From Akkermansiaceae bacterium (lineage in GTDB: Bacteria; Verrucomicrobiota; Verrucomicrobiia; Verrucomicrobiales; Akkermansiaceae), in the NCBI GenBank assembly GCA_019634595.1, contig JAHCBC010000001.1:434001-498000 (forward strand): a DNA stretch of 64,000 nucleotides, in the 5' to 3' direction. A program made the translations under genes and the position numbers. Positions 1 to 9,800 of the stretch are shown here, in pieces (position 1 is the first letter of the stretch; each line of letters starts with the position of its first letter). The notes beneath the pieces were generated by a model that made no database searches, was not told the origin of the DNA, and worked only from the letters and a program-made list of their open reading frames with translations.

Positions 1-560
1 CGGCCCCGGAAATACTGCTCCAGCATCGGCGTGTCCACGAACCCCGGGGAAACCGATCCCACCTGGATGGGGGAGTCGATCGATTTCAGCTCGCTGCGCA
101 GCGCGTCCGTCACCGCCTTCACGGCGAACTTCGTGGGCGCGTAGAAGCCACCCGTCGGCGGCACGCGGTGCCCGCTCATGGAACAGACGTTCACGATCCG
201 GCCACCGTTGGCGGGGAAATGTTTCAGCGAGAGCTGGCAGCACTGGGAGAGCGCCATCACGTTCACCCGCCACATTTCCTCCCAGTCCGTCGGATTGCCG
301 TCGATGATCCGGGACAGATAGGCCACCCCCGCGCAGTTCACCAATCCGTCGATCTTCCCCAAGCCGTGGAAAATGGACGAGATATCCTCCCGCTTCGTCA
401 GGTCCGCCACGATGGGGGAGACATCTTCGGACAGGGCGGAGGGATTGCGCGTCACGCCCAGCACATTCGCGTTGCGGGCGACCAGCAGTTCGCAGAGCGC
501 GCGGCCGATGCCGCTGGATGCACCGGTGACGAGTAGTGTTTTTCCTTGGAGAGACGACAT
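1..560 (-). CDS. SDR family NAD(P)-dependent oxidoreductase (C-terminus off the left edge)
   Basis: The reverse strand reads from an ATG at 560 to the window edge with no stop, giving about 186 residues of a classical short-chain dehydrogenase/reductase. Visible motifs are the Rossmann cofactor motif TGASSGIG at residues 12-19, NCAG at 75-78, Ser127, and the catalytic pair Tyr140 and Lys144 in YAPTK, with a following PGFVDTPM loop. The missing end should hold roughly 50 residues. The substrate cannot be told from sequence. It lies 30 bases downstream of the M20 deacylase on the same strand, so the two may be co-transcribed. Family assignment is secure; physiological role is unknown. Confidence 0.9.
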   Translation of the reverse strand, partial: MSSLQGKTLLVTGASSGIGRALCELLVARNANVLGVTRNPSALSEDVSPIVADLTKREDISSIFHGLGKIDGLVNCAGVAYLSRIIDGNPTDWEEMWRVNVMALSQCCQLSLKHFPANGGRIVNVCSMSGHRVPPTGGFYAPTKFAVKAVTDALRSELKSIDSPIQVGSVSPGFVDTPMLEQYFRG

Positions 561-590
561 GAAATTCAGGCGATACTACGTTAGGAAACG

Positions 591-1742
591 TCAGTTCGTT
601 GCGAGATCGCGGATGAATTTTTCAAAGAAAGCCGCTCCCTTTTCGAGATCATCGGTGGAAATGAACTCGTCCACCGTATGCGCCTGGTCGATCGATCCCG
701 GGCCGATGCAGATGCTGGGAATGCCGCCATGCGAAAGGTGCGCCGCATCGGAAAACCATGGCGCACCCGCCAGCTTCGATCCGGCGGCGAGCAGTGCCTT
801 GATCACCGGATGATCCGCAGGTGTCTCCATCGGCGGATTCTCGTGTGGATTCACGATCTCCACCGGCAGGTCGAAGTCCGCGATGGTGTCCGCCAGCAGC
901 TTCAGCGCGCCGCCGCTTTCCGCCAGGGAAGGGGTGATGCGGATGTCGATGACCGCATTCGCCAGATCCGGCACGATGTTCGGGCGGGAGCCGCCGTTGA
1001 AGACACCCACATTCATCGTGGACGGCCCCAGCACAGGATGGGTGAAGGTGGCCAGCTTCGAACCCAGATGGTGGTCCAGCGTGTCCAGCGCCCGCGCCAG
1101 TTTCATGACGGCGTTCTCGCCCTTCTGCGGCTGGGAACTGTGCGCCGCCTTTCCCGTCGCCCGCAGGGTCGTCCAGAGGGAGCCTTTTGTGACGTGGACG
1201 GTCTCCATCGAAGTCGGCTCACCGACCAGCGCGAAGGTGTATTCCTGGTTGTGGTTTTTTGCGAAATCCTTCGATCCCCATTGGTTCGATTCCTCGCCCA
1301 TGAACGCCACGAAATCGAACGCGATGCTCGAGCTTTTCTGGAGTTCCCGCGTCTGGCGCAGCGCCCACAGCATCGCCGCCATCGGCCCCTTGGTATCAGA
1401 TGCGCCGCGTCCCCACAACCGGCCATCGCGGATGTCCCCGCCGAAGGGATCGATGGTCATGCCACCCACGCCGACGGTGTCCAGATGCGGACCGAAAAGC
1501 ACCCGCGGACGGCCATCCATCGGTGCGAACCGGGCGATGAGATTCGGTCTGCCGGGACGGATTTCCTCCAAGGTGACCTCCGCGCCCAGTGCCTCCAGCC
1601 AGCCGGTTAGGAACTTCGCCATCTCCGCCTCGCCGGTCAGATCGGTGCCTGGGCTGTTCTCCGGATTGACCGAGGGGATGCGGACCAGGTGCTGGAGCAG
1701 GGAGACGACATCAGCGGGCATGCGGATAGACTCAGCGCTCAT
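591..1742 (-). CDS. M20 family deacylase/peptidase (ArgE/DapE type)
   Basis: This is a 383-residue di-zinc hydrolase of the ArgE/DapE/carboxypeptidase G2 family, which removes an acyl or amino-acyl group from an amide. Zinc ligands and catalytic residues are visible: HLD at 87-89, the GRGxxDxKG motif with Asp116, the Glu150-Glu151 pair in GEES, and a late His in the QAHTVDEF region. Length fits the family. The frame stays open upstream to 2222, but that extension lies antisense to the YegP-like gene and does not look like M20 sequence, so I start at ATG 1742 (ATG 1721 is also possible). There is no signal peptide, so it is probably cytoplasmic. Whether the substrate is acetylornithine, succinyl-diaminopimelate or another amide cannot be decided. 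Confidence 0.9.
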   Translation of the reverse strand: MSAESIRMPADVVSLLQHLVRIPSVNPENSPGTDLTGEAEMAKFLTGWLEALGAEVTLEEIRPGRPNLIARFAPMDGRPRVLFGPHLDTVGVGGMTIDPFGGDIRDGRLWGRGASDTKGPMAAMLWALRQTRELQKSSSIAFDFVAFMGEESNQWGSKDFAKNHNQEYTFALVGEPTSMETVHVTKGSLWTTLRATGKAAHSSQPQKGENAVMKLARALDTLDHHLGSKLATFTHPVLGPSTMNVGVFNGGSRPNIVPDLANAVIDIRITPSLAESGGALKLLADTIADFDLPVEIVNPHENPPMETPADHPVIKALLAAGSKLAGAPWFSDAAHLSHGGIPSICIGPGSIDQAHTVDEFISTDDLEKGAAFFEKFIRDLATN

Positions 1743-1859
1743 CCGGCATGAGGCAAGAGCGGAGGGGAAATCCGATGAAATGCGCCGCGCGGAATGCATG
1801 CGATCTTGCATTTTTCCGGATTTCTGGAAAATGGCGGATGAACCAAGTTCCGAAGATCC

Positions 1860-2183
1860 ATGAGCTACGAAATCAAGACCGACGCCGCCGGAAAATTCCG
1901 CTTCAACCTCAAGGCTGGCAACGGCCAGATCATCCTCAGCAGCCAGGGCTACACCTCGAAAGCGGACGCCCTCAACGGCATCGCCTCCGTCCAGAAGCAC
2001 TCTCCGGATGACGCGAATTTCGAACGCAAGGACTCCTCGAAAGGGGAACCCTATTTCGTCCTCAAGGCCAAGAACGGCGTCGTCATCGGCCAGAGCGAGA
2101 TGTATTCCTCCACCGCCGCCCGCGACAACGGCATCGCCTCCGTCCAGAAGAACGGCCCATCCACCGACGTGAAGGAAGTCTGA
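1860..2183 (+). CDS. YegP family (DUF1508/UPF0339) protein
   Basis: The 107-residue protein is built of two tandem copies of the DUF1508 module. The first has FRFNLKAGNGQIILSSQGY and the second YFVLKAKNGVVIGQSEMY; each is followed by an alpha-helical NGIASVQK stretch. The length and duplicated fold match YegP of E. coli, a small soluble protein of unknown function. It is divergent from the M20 gene, with 117 bases between the chosen starts. No clear ribosome binding site is seen. Family call is firm, function unknown. Confidence 0.9.
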   Translation: MSYEIKTDAAGKFRFNLKAGNGQIILSSQGYTSKADALNGIASVQKHSPDDANFERKDSSKGEPYFVLKAKNGVVIGQSEMYSSTAARDNGIASVQKNGPSTDVKEV

Positions 2184-2335
2184 CCCAGGCGTGGGATCTC
2201 CGGAGCATGGAGCCTCCGCCATGAGCGCGGTGAGCCTCCCAAAAAAACCTCCGGGGATTTCACTGAATTGCTTGCCAAGCGATCATCCGGGACATCATCC
2301 TCCGGCCCGCCGCCTTCCCGGGCGGCAACATCAAG

Positions 2336-2410
2336 GCGCGCTTAGCTCAGTGGTAGAGCACATCCTTCACACGGATGGGGTCGCAGGTTCGAACCCTGCA
2401 GCGCGCACCA
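2336..2410 (+). tRNA. tRNA-Val (anticodon CAC)
   Basis: A complete cloverleaf can be folded by eye. The acceptor stem GCGCGCT pairs with AGCGCGC; the D-stem is GCTC/GAGC with loop AGTGGTA; the anticodon stem is CATCC/GGATG with loop TTCACAC, giving anticodon CAC for GUG (Val); and the T-stem is GCAGG/CCTGC with loop TTCGAAC. Discriminator A and CCA are encoded in the DNA. A terminator follows five bases later, so the gene is probably expressed alone. Confidence 0.97.
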
Positions 2411-2415
2411 TCTCC

Positions 2416-2441
2416 AACCCGGCTTCTAAGTCGGGTTTTTT
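2416..2441 (+). terminator. Rho-independent terminator of tRNA-Val
   Basis: AACCCGGCTT and AAGTCGGGTT form a stem of up to ten pairs with one G-T wobble, followed directly by a run of T. It sits just behind the tRNA gene. Strong by eye. Confidence 0.85.
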
Positions 2442-2480
2442 GGTCTATACCAAAGATTGGGGAAGAGGATGCGGGGATGT

Positions 2481-3785
2481 TCAACCCAGCCACTCAGCGA
2501 ACCAGCCGAAAGCCTCTTCCTGCATGGGGAGATCGAACTTGTGGTGTCCGTCGTGATAGCTGGACCGGTAGCGGTCGGGGGCTCCGGCTTTCCCATAGAC
2601 CTCACGGAGGATCGTGTCAGCCTTCCGCATCTCTTCCGGCGTGAAAAGCTGGTCCTGGCTGTTGTTCAGAACCATGACGGGAACGGGCACCCGGAGGCCG
2701 AGGATCTCGGGGAACTCCAGGAAATTGGGCAACAGGGGCGCATAGATCATCCAAGTATGGGTGTATGCCTTGTGCAGCAGGAAGTCATCCCATGTGGACA
2801 TGAAACCGATGCAGACCGCGCATTTGATCCGGTCATCCAGTCCTGTCAGATAGACCGTTCTCAATCCTCCTCCGGAAAGCCCTCCGCAGCCGATCTTGTC
2901 CGGGTTCACATCCGGTCTGGCCGAAAGGACGTCCAGGGCGGCCCGGTCCTCCGCGAGGGTCACGCCGGGCCAGGTGGTGCCCGCGCAGAAAAGCGACTTC
3001 GACATCACATGCTCATGCTCCGACGCCCAGGTGTTGTAGGCCGCAATGTTGGCGCTGTCCTCCGGATTCTCGTCCGATTTTCCCGCCACATTGAGCGGCC
3101 CCCACGGGATGCCATCCACATCCCCATAGTGGACCCTGCGGCTGCCGAAGGCGAAGGTATCGTGGACCAGCACGACATGGCCGCGTTTGGCGATCTCGTT
3201 GGCCCATGCCATTCCGCTGTAGTATTTCTTCTGGTGCTCGGTCTGGAGCGGATGTGGATCCGCGGATGTTCTGGTGATCTTCCTCGTCCCGAAGTATTTG
3301 TTCCCTCCGTGGTCGTGCAGCGCCAGGATGCCCGGCAGTGGCTTCTTGGCACCCTCGGGTTTCAGCAGGATCGCGTGTGTGCGTCGGCCGTAGGGCAACT
3401 GCCAGCTCAGTTCCTCCACCGTCAGACCGTCGTAGTGATACGACTTCTCCACCACCGCGTCCGGTTTCCCCATCTCCGGAGCGGCGAGCAACTCGCGGGC
3501 TTTTTCCTGCGGGGTCTTCCGCCAGGAATCGGGGGAGTCCCACTTTTCATGCCGGAAAGAGAGGGTGGGGACAGCGGGGCGCAGGGATGATGCCCACGTG
3601 CCGTAGTTGCCGATGATGCTTTTGGTGGACTGGGCGGCGGCAGTGGATGCCACCTGTGCACTGGCGGACGGTGGAGATGAAGATGCGCCGAGAAATGCAG
3701 GGAATCCGCCCAGGACTCCGGCGGAGCTTTTCAGAAAGCCGCGGCGGGTGGTGCATCCTTTGTCGTCGGGGTTTTCGTTCGTCAT
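2481..3785 (-). CDS. Tat-exported alpha/beta hydrolase (esterase-like)
   Basis: The 434-residue protein begins with a twin-arginine signal (TRRGFLKSSAG at about residues 13-23, then a hydrophobic and Ala/Ser-rich cleavage region), so it is exported folded. The rest is an alpha/beta-hydrolase of the dienelactone-hydrolase/acetyl-xylan-esterase-like type common in PVC bacteria. The nucleophile elbow GLSGGG places the catalytic Ser at 304; a likely acid lies in NSQDQLF and the His in the HDGHHKFD segment near the C-terminus. The substrate is probably an ester on a polysaccharide (inference from family and export). It is divergent from the sigma factor gene across a 176-base gap. Confidence 0.85.
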   Translation of the reverse strand: MTNENPDDKGCTTRRGFLKSSAGVLGGFPAFLGASSSPPSASAQVASTAAAQSTKSIIGNYGTWASSLRPAVPTLSFRHEKWDSPDSWRKTPQEKARELLAAPEMGKPDAVVEKSYHYDGLTVEELSWQLPYGRRTHAILLKPEGAKKPLPGILALHDHGGNKYFGTRKITRTSADPHPLQTEHQKKYYSGMAWANEIAKRGHVVLVHDTFAFGSRRVHYGDVDGIPWGPLNVAGKSDENPEDSANIAAYNTWASEHEHVMSKSLFCAGTTWPGVTLAEDRAALDVLSARPDVNPDKIGCGGLSGGGLRTVYLTGLDDRIKCAVCIGFMSTWDDFLLHKAYTHTWMIYAPLLPNFLEFPEILGLRVPVPVMVLNNSQDQLFTPEEMRKADTILREVYGKAGAPDRYRSSYHDGHHKFDLPMQEEAFGWFAEWLG

Positions 3786-3961
3786 TTCTGGCGGGGATTC
3801 GGAATGGGGCGGTTACCGGAGGAGGCGTTTCGGGTGACTCATCCCTACGTCGGAAAGGGGGGAGGGTTCTCACATCTTCCGCCGCCCACTGAAAAATTCC
3901 GGGAATCCGGGAGAAGTTGGAGATTTGCGCGTCATATTTTTCCGGGATCGGCTAAATCTAC

Positions 3962-4510
3962 ATGACGCTTATGGCTGTCGATTCTTCCAATCGGGGGCAT
4001 ACCCCTTCCTTTGTCGGGCATCTCACGGGATGCCAGAGCGCGCTGTATGCGTTCATTTCGGCGCTGTTGGGCGGTGCGGAGGGGGCGGGGGACATCCTGC
4101 AGGAGACAAACATCGTCCTGTGGAACAAGGCGGCGGATTACGATCCGGCCCGCCCTTTCCTGCCATGGGCCTATACGTTCGCGCGCTTCCAGGTGATGGC
4201 GTGGCGGAAGAAGCAGTCGCGGGACCGGCTGGTGCTGGATGATGACCTGCTGGACAGGGTGGCGGATGATTTCATGGCGCTGGATGTGACGGCGGAAAAG
4301 CAACTGGAAGCGCTGGAGGGTTGTCTTTCAAAACTGGCGCCCCCGCAGAGGGAACTGCTGGACTCCCGCTACACGAAAGGGGAGCCGGTCAACGAGATCG
4401 CGGCCCGGATGGGCCGGGACGAGAATGTGGTTTCGGCCAGTCTCTACCGCATCCGGCGGACGCTGATGAAGTGTGTGGAAATCACCCTCGGACAGGAGGT
4501 GCGGTCATGA
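3962..4510 (+). CDS. RNA polymerase sigma-70 family factor (Rhodopirellula/Verrucomicrobium subfamily)
   Basis: This is a 182-residue two-domain (regions 2 and 4) sigma factor. Region 2 is visible around residues 25-85 (DILQETNIVLWNKA, then FLPWAYTFARFQVMAWRKK), and region 4 with a helix-turn-helix occupies the last 70 residues (LAPPQRELLDSRY, EIAARMG, SASLYRIRRTL). This is the short lineage-specific sigma group of planctomycetes and verrucomicrobia. It overlaps the next gene by an ATGA, and that gene encodes a FecR-type membrane protein, so the pair is a sigma/anti-sigma-like regulator translated together. ATG 3971 is an alternative start. It probably directs transcription of the downstream secreted-protein block (inference). 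Confidence 0.92.
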   Translation: MTLMAVDSSNRGHTPSFVGHLTGCQSALYAFISALLGGAEGAGDILQETNIVLWNKAADYDPARPFLPWAYTFARFQVMAWRKKQSRDRLVLDDDLLDRVADDFMALDVTAEKQLEALEGCLSKLAPPQRELLDSRYTKGEPVNEIAARMGRDENVVSASLYRIRRTLMKCVEITLGQEVRS

Positions 4511-5871
4511 ACGCAGCCGGTGAATTTGAGATGTTGCTGGCGGCGGTGCTACAAGGAACGGCCTCGCCGGATCAGATGGCCCGGCTGCGCGAGCTGATGC
4601 GCGCGGATGCCTCGCTGCGTGCCGAGTATGTCGCGCAGATGCGCGGCCATGCCCTCCTGCAGTGGAGCGCGGGGGCAGTCGTTCCAGAGGAAAAACCCGT
4701 GGCGGCCGTGGTGGTATTTCCGAAACGTCGCTTGGGCAGATGGCTGGCCGCTGCCGCGGCGGTGGGACTGCTAGGGTTCTTCATTGCCCCCCGGCCCACC
4801 GGGAAAACGCAGCAGTCTCCGGCGATGGTGAAACTGGAGGTGCTGGAAGCATCCCAGCGGGAGGGCGCGGATGGAAATCCCATCCGGATCACCACCGGGA
4901 TGGAACTTTCCGTGAGCGAGCTGCAGATGCCGGAGGGATCCTTCCGTTTCCGTCTCGGATCCGGAGTGGTGGTTGGTGTCACGGGGCCGGCCGAGCTGCA
5001 GTTTTTCAATGCCATGCACCTGCGGGTGATCCGTGGGAAAGTCACCGCGGATGTCGGTGAGGAGGGGAAGGGTTTCATCGTGGACACGGCGCAGACGCGG
5101 GTGGTGGATCTTGGCACGCGCTTCGGCGTGGATGTGGCGGAGTCCGGGCATACCGATGTGGTGGTCTTCCAGGGTGAGGTGGAGCTTTACGACACGGCCA
5201 CCAAAGATGGTGCGAAAGGGAACTCCTCCGTGAGCAGGCTGGTGGAGGGGGAGGCCGTGCGGGTGAACGTGGCGAAGGAAGTGAGCCGCATCTCCAGCAT
5301 ATCCTCCGGGCCGGAGGGGGATGACGAGTGGTCCACCAGTGGCGTGAGCGATGGTGTGTCCACCATTTCCGCGGTGCATGACAACCTCCACAACCCCAAG
5401 TCGAACTACTACTACCGCATCCTCCGCGGCGGGATGAGGGAGGACGCGCGCGCCTTCATCGCGAAGCGCCATGAGTGGAATGGCCTGGACGAAAAGGGCC
5501 TGCCTGACTGGCTGGTGGGCGCGGATCTGGTGCAGACCTTCCCCGCGGGCGACCGCAACGGCACGCTGCAGATCACGGTGACCACCGCGATGCCTACGGA
5601 ACTCTACATCATCGTGGACAGCCGGGTGCCCGCGCCATCCTGGCTGACGGACGGCTTCCAGGACACGGGCGCGCGCATCGGGCTGGAGAACGCGCCGCTG
5701 CCGGACAGTGGGATCGATACGGGGAAAGGACCGGGGAGTGGAAATCTCGCTCCGTTCGCGGTCTGGAAGCGCGTGCTGCCGCAGGCGGGCGACTACGTCC
5801 TGGGTGCGCCGCCGCTGGGTCCGGAGGACCGGCCTCACTGGATGTATGGCATCGCCGCCCGCAAGCTCTGA
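4507..5871 (+). CDS. FecR domain membrane protein, likely anti-sigma/sensor partner
   Basis: The protein has 454 residues from the ATG that overlaps the sigma stop codon. A cytoplasmic N-terminal segment of about 75 residues is followed by one membrane helix (about 78-96, AAAAAVGLLGFFIAP) and an external FecR domain at about 150-260, recognisable in GVTGPAELQFF, HLRVIRGKVTADV and DLGTRFGVDV. A roughly 160-residue tail of unknown fold follows and makes the protein longer than a classical FecR. FecR proteins relay an outer signal to a partner sigma factor. The gene order sigma, FecR, PEP-CTERM protein is typical for this phylum. Confidence 0.88.
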   Translation: MNAAGEFEMLLAAVLQGTASPDQMARLRELMRADASLRAEYVAQMRGHALLQWSAGAVVPEEKPVAAVVVFPKRRLGRWLAAAAAVGLLGFFIAPRPTGKTQQSPAMVKLEVLEASQREGADGNPIRITTGMELSVSELQMPEGSFRFRLGSGVVVGVTGPAELQFFNAMHLRVIRGKVTADVGEEGKGFIVDTAQTRVVDLGTRFGVDVAESGHTDVVVFQGEVELYDTATKDGAKGNSSVSRLVEGEAVRVNVAKEVSRISSISSGPEGDDEWSTSGVSDGVSTISAVHDNLHNPKSNYYYRILRGGMREDARAFIAKRHEWNGLDEKGLPDWLVGADLVQTFPAGDRNGTLQITVTTAMPTELYIIVDSRVPAPSWLTDGFQDTGARIGLENAPLPDSGIDTGKGPGSGNLAPFAVWKRVLPQAGDYVLGAPPLGPEDRPHWMYGIAARKL

Positions 5872-5899
5872 CCGTCTCCCCCACCCATTCCGAAAACCC

Positions 5900-6823
5900 A
5901 TGAAATCCATCCCTATCCATTGTTGCCTGGCATTGCTGCTGCCGCTCATGGCCGGTCCGTGTGTCCGCGCGGCGAATCTTGTTTTCAGCGCGCCTTCGGG
6001 CAACTGGAATTCCACCAACTGGACGGGCGGGGGTGTTCCCCCCGGTACGTCGGATTCGGGGCTCATCCGTGGCAGCAGGACGGTGACGCTGGATCAGGAC
6101 CAGGGAACCGTCATCAACGTCTTTCTCGGAGAGAACACGGGATTCGGGACATTGCTTTTCAACGCGGGTGGCTCGCTGAACCTGACCGGAAGCATGGACG
6201 TGATGCGGCGCGCAACCGGCAGCATGCCGGATGCGGTGGGCACCCTGACCATGACGGGTGGCACGCTGACCTCCGCAGGAGGCATGTATGTCGGTGTGGG
6301 CGGCGCAGGGAACACGGGCGCAAGTTCCGGCACGGCGACCATTTCCGGAGGCACCTACACGGGTGCGGTTTCCATCGGCTCCATTGCTGTATCGACGGCG
6401 GTGGGAAGTTTCAATGTGGTGGGAACTTCGGCGGTGGTCGGAGACGGGGGTGTTGCCAGATCTTTCTCCGTGAACCCCTATGGCACGCTGGGTTTCACCC
6501 TGGGAGCGGCGGGGGTATCCACCCTCAACTATGCGGCGAGCGCCGTGAGCTTCGCCAACGGATCCTCCATCGTGATCGATGGCAGCGCTTACACGGGCAC
6601 TGGAGGGGATCTGGTGCTGATCAATGGCGGAACCCTCACCGGCACCGCGGCGCGGAGTTTCAGCGGCTTCAGCGGGTTCACCCCGGAGCTGATCTACAAT
6701 GAAGGGGGCAGCGGTGATCTGGTGCTGCGCCTCACGGCCATCCCGGAGCCGGCGATGATCACCCTCGGCGCGGGATGGATCGTGTTCGGACTGCGTCGAA
6801 AGCGTCCACGCTCCGTTGCCTGA
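5900..6823 (+). CDS. PEP-CTERM sorting domain protein
   Basis: This is a 307-residue secreted protein. An N-terminal signal peptide (MKSIPIHCCLALLLPLMAG) is followed by a Gly/Thr/Ser-rich repetitive beta-helix-like body (TGGTLTSAGGMYVGVG type repeats). The C-terminus carries a PEP-CTERM signal: IPEPA, a hydrophobic segment, then RRKRPR. Such signals are processed by exosortase at the cell surface; no exosortase gene is in this window. The start follows the FecR stop by 28 bases, so it probably belongs to the same transcript. The longer open frame back to 5708 lies inside the FecR gene and is rejected. Function is likely structural or adhesive. Confidence 0.88.
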   Translation: MKSIPIHCCLALLLPLMAGPCVRAANLVFSAPSGNWNSTNWTGGGVPPGTSDSGLIRGSRTVTLDQDQGTVINVFLGENTGFGTLLFNAGGSLNLTGSMDVMRRATGSMPDAVGTLTMTGGTLTSAGGMYVGVGGAGNTGASSGTATISGGTYTGAVSIGSIAVSTAVGSFNVVGTSAVVGDGGVARSFSVNPYGTLGFTLGAAGVSTLNYAASAVSFANGSSIVIDGSAYTGTGGDLVLINGGTLTGTAARSFSGFSGFTPELIYNEGGSGDLVLRLTAIPEPAMITLGAGWIVFGLRRKRPRSVA

Positions 6824-6846
6824 TCTCGTAGGCATTTCCTGATTTC

Positions 6847-9800
6847 ATGAAAATCCTCATCTCCATCACGGCTGGCCTCGTTTTGCTCCCGTCCGTCGTC
6901 TCGACTGCGGCGGAGGTGAAGAAGGTGCTGTTTTTCTCGAAGTCCTCCGGCTTCGAGCACTCCGTCATCCGCCACACGGACGGCAAGCCGAGCCATGTGG
7001 AGAACGTGCTGGCGGAGATTGGGAAGGCGCATGGCATCGAGTTCACCTGCACCAAGGACGGCGGGGTGTTCACCAAGGAGGGCCTGGCACCCTTCGATGC
7101 GGTGTTCTTCTACACCACGGGGGATCTCACGAAACCGGGGAACGATGGCCAGCCTCCGATGCCCGCGGATGGCAGGCGGGTGCTGATCGACTTCATCAAT
7201 TCCGGGAAAGGCTTCATCGGCACGCACAGTGCGACGGATACCTTCCACAGCGAGGGTGACCGCTTCGCGAACAACCACGAGTGTGATCCTTACATCTGCA
7301 TGCTCGGCGGGGAGTTCATCACCCACGGCTCCCAGCAGGAGGCGACCCTCACCGTGGCGAGTCCGGAGTTTCCTGGCATGGCCGTGGCGGGCGGAAGCTT
7401 CAGGATCATGGAGGAATGGTATGCGATGAAAAACTTCGCACCGGATCTCCATGTGCTGCTGGTCCAGCAAACGGCGGACATGACCGGCAACAAGAAGGGC
7501 AATCCGTATGACCGGCCGCCGTTCCCCGCGGCATGGGCGCGGACCCAGGGGAAGGGGCGTGTCTATTACACCTCGCTCGGCCACAAGCCGGGGACATGGA
7601 CCAACCCGATCTTCCAGGGCATGCTGGTGGGTGCGTTGAACTGGACCACCGGCAGGGTGGATGCGGATGTCACGCCCAACATCACGAAGGTCACTCCCGG
7701 CTTCGCGACCAACGCGCCACCATCCAAGACCACGGCGGAGATCGAGGCGGATGAGGCACCGGAGGAAGAAGCCCCGGCGGGGAAATCCGGCATCGTCGTC
7801 ACCGCATCCGGCCACCAGGGAGGTGCCCGGCCGAATCCACCGGAGAATGTCATCGACGGAAAGCAGGACACCTATTGGGCGGCGAAGACGCTGGATTTCC
7901 CGCAGTGGCTCCAGGTGGACTTCGGAACGCCGGTGAAGCTCGCCCAGAGCCGTGTCACGTGGACATCGGCAAAGCATCGTTTCCAGTATCAGATCGAGGG
8001 ATCGGATGACGGAAAGCAGTGGAAGGTACTCTTCGACGGCAGCGCGAACACCCGCACCAAGGTCGTGGAGGACAAGCTGGAGGGCGCGGCCCGTTACCTC
8101 CGTGTGACGCTCACCGGTGTGGCGGACGGAACTCCCGGCAAGCTGCGCCCCGGCGTCGCCGAATGGGAATTCCCCGGCATGGTGATGGCTGCTGCCGTGA
8201 AGTCCGCACCCACCGCCACCAAGGCGTCCACCTCTCCGGAGAAAGAAAAGGAACTGCTGGCGGAGACACGCGTTCCCGAAGGCTATGAGGCGACCATTTT
8301 CGCGGCACCGCCGATGATCAACTATCCGACGTTCATCGCGACGGCACCGGATGGCACGGTCTTCGTTTCCTGTGACAAGAACGGCGCGGGCGGCAGGAAG
8401 CCCCACCAGGGCCGGATCGTCCGGCTGCGGGACACGGATGGCGATGGTCGGGCGGATGAGGCGACGGACTTCGTCGCGGACATCGACACCCCACGGGGGC
8501 TGGTCTGGGATCATGACCGGCTCTACGTCATGCACCCGCCGCACCTCAGCGTCTTCATCGACAAGGACGGCGATGGTGTTTCCGATGAACACAAGGTTCT
8601 GGTTAAGAACATCGGCTGGGGATTCAAGGACCGCTCTGGTGACCACGCATCCGACGGCCTGGAAATGAGCATCGACGGCTGGCTTTACGGATCGATCGGT
8701 GATTTTGGATTCTTCGGTGCGGAAGGAACGGATGGGAAAAAAGTCACCTTGCGCGGTGGCGGCGTCATCCGGGTGCGGCCGGATGGAACGGGTCTGGAGA
8801 TCCACTCCCGCGGCACGCGGAATGTCTATGCGGTGGCGGTTGATCCTCTGCTGAATGTCTATGGCCGCGACAACAACAACGACGGCAGTTGGGGCGTCCT
8901 TCTCCATCATTTCACCGGCATGGACCATCGTGGCTATCCATCGCTGTTCCTGAACTTCCCGGAGGATGTCCTCCAGCCGATGGCGGACTACATCACCGGC
9001 TCCGGCAGTGGTGCCTTCTATCTCGATGAACCGGGCATCCCGGAGAAGCACCGCGGTCTGTTCACCTGCGACTGGGGGAAAAGCTTCGTCTATCACCATC
9101 CGCTGACGCCATCCGGTGCCACCTTCAAGGCGGGACAGGAGGAGTTCATCGGAGTGCCGCGGACCATCGACATGAAGGCGGATGCTTCCAGCAACCTCTA
9201 CGTGGCAAGCTGGCGCGGCGCGATCTTCAACTACTCAGGTGAAGACGTCGGGTACATCGCCCGGGTGAAGCGTGGCGGCTATCAGGCGCAACCTTTGCCG
9301 GTCTTCGGGAAAGCGGAGCCGCGGGAACTGCTGGCACTGCTCGGTTCGGACAGCCATCGTCGCCGCATCGAGGCACAACGTGCGCTCGTCCGCGGCGGGG
9401 GCGCGGTCCGCCTGGCGGCGCCACTCGCAGCGCTGGCTGGAAACAAGAAGCAGCCGCTGGCGGTGCGCGTGGCGGCGGTGTTCACGCTGAAGCAGGCGCT
9501 CGGTGAGGAGTCGCACGCCACGCTGGCCGCCTTGGCCGCGGATGCGGAGATCCGGCCCTTCGTCATCCGTGCGCTGACAGATGATCTTGGCAAAATGAAG
9601 CAGGTGCCGGTGTCCACACTGGTGACCGCGCTGGACGACGAACTGCCGCGCACCCGTCTGGAAGCGGCCCGCGCCCTGGGCCGTCTGGGGGACCTTTCTC
9701 AGGCCGGGGCCATCGCCGCACGCCTCGCTGAGAAGGATCCGGTGGTGCTGCACACCGTCGTTCGGGTGCTCGACGAATTGCGTGCGGACGATGCCTGCTT

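Noticed and set aside
1743..2222. N-terminal extension of the M20 deacylase frame
   Set aside because: It overlaps the YegP-like gene on the other strand and does not resemble the M20 family.
6694..9099. 801-residue reverse-strand open frame
   Set aside because: Antisense to the ThuA/cytochrome fusion; composition is rich in Arg, His and Val with no recognised domain.
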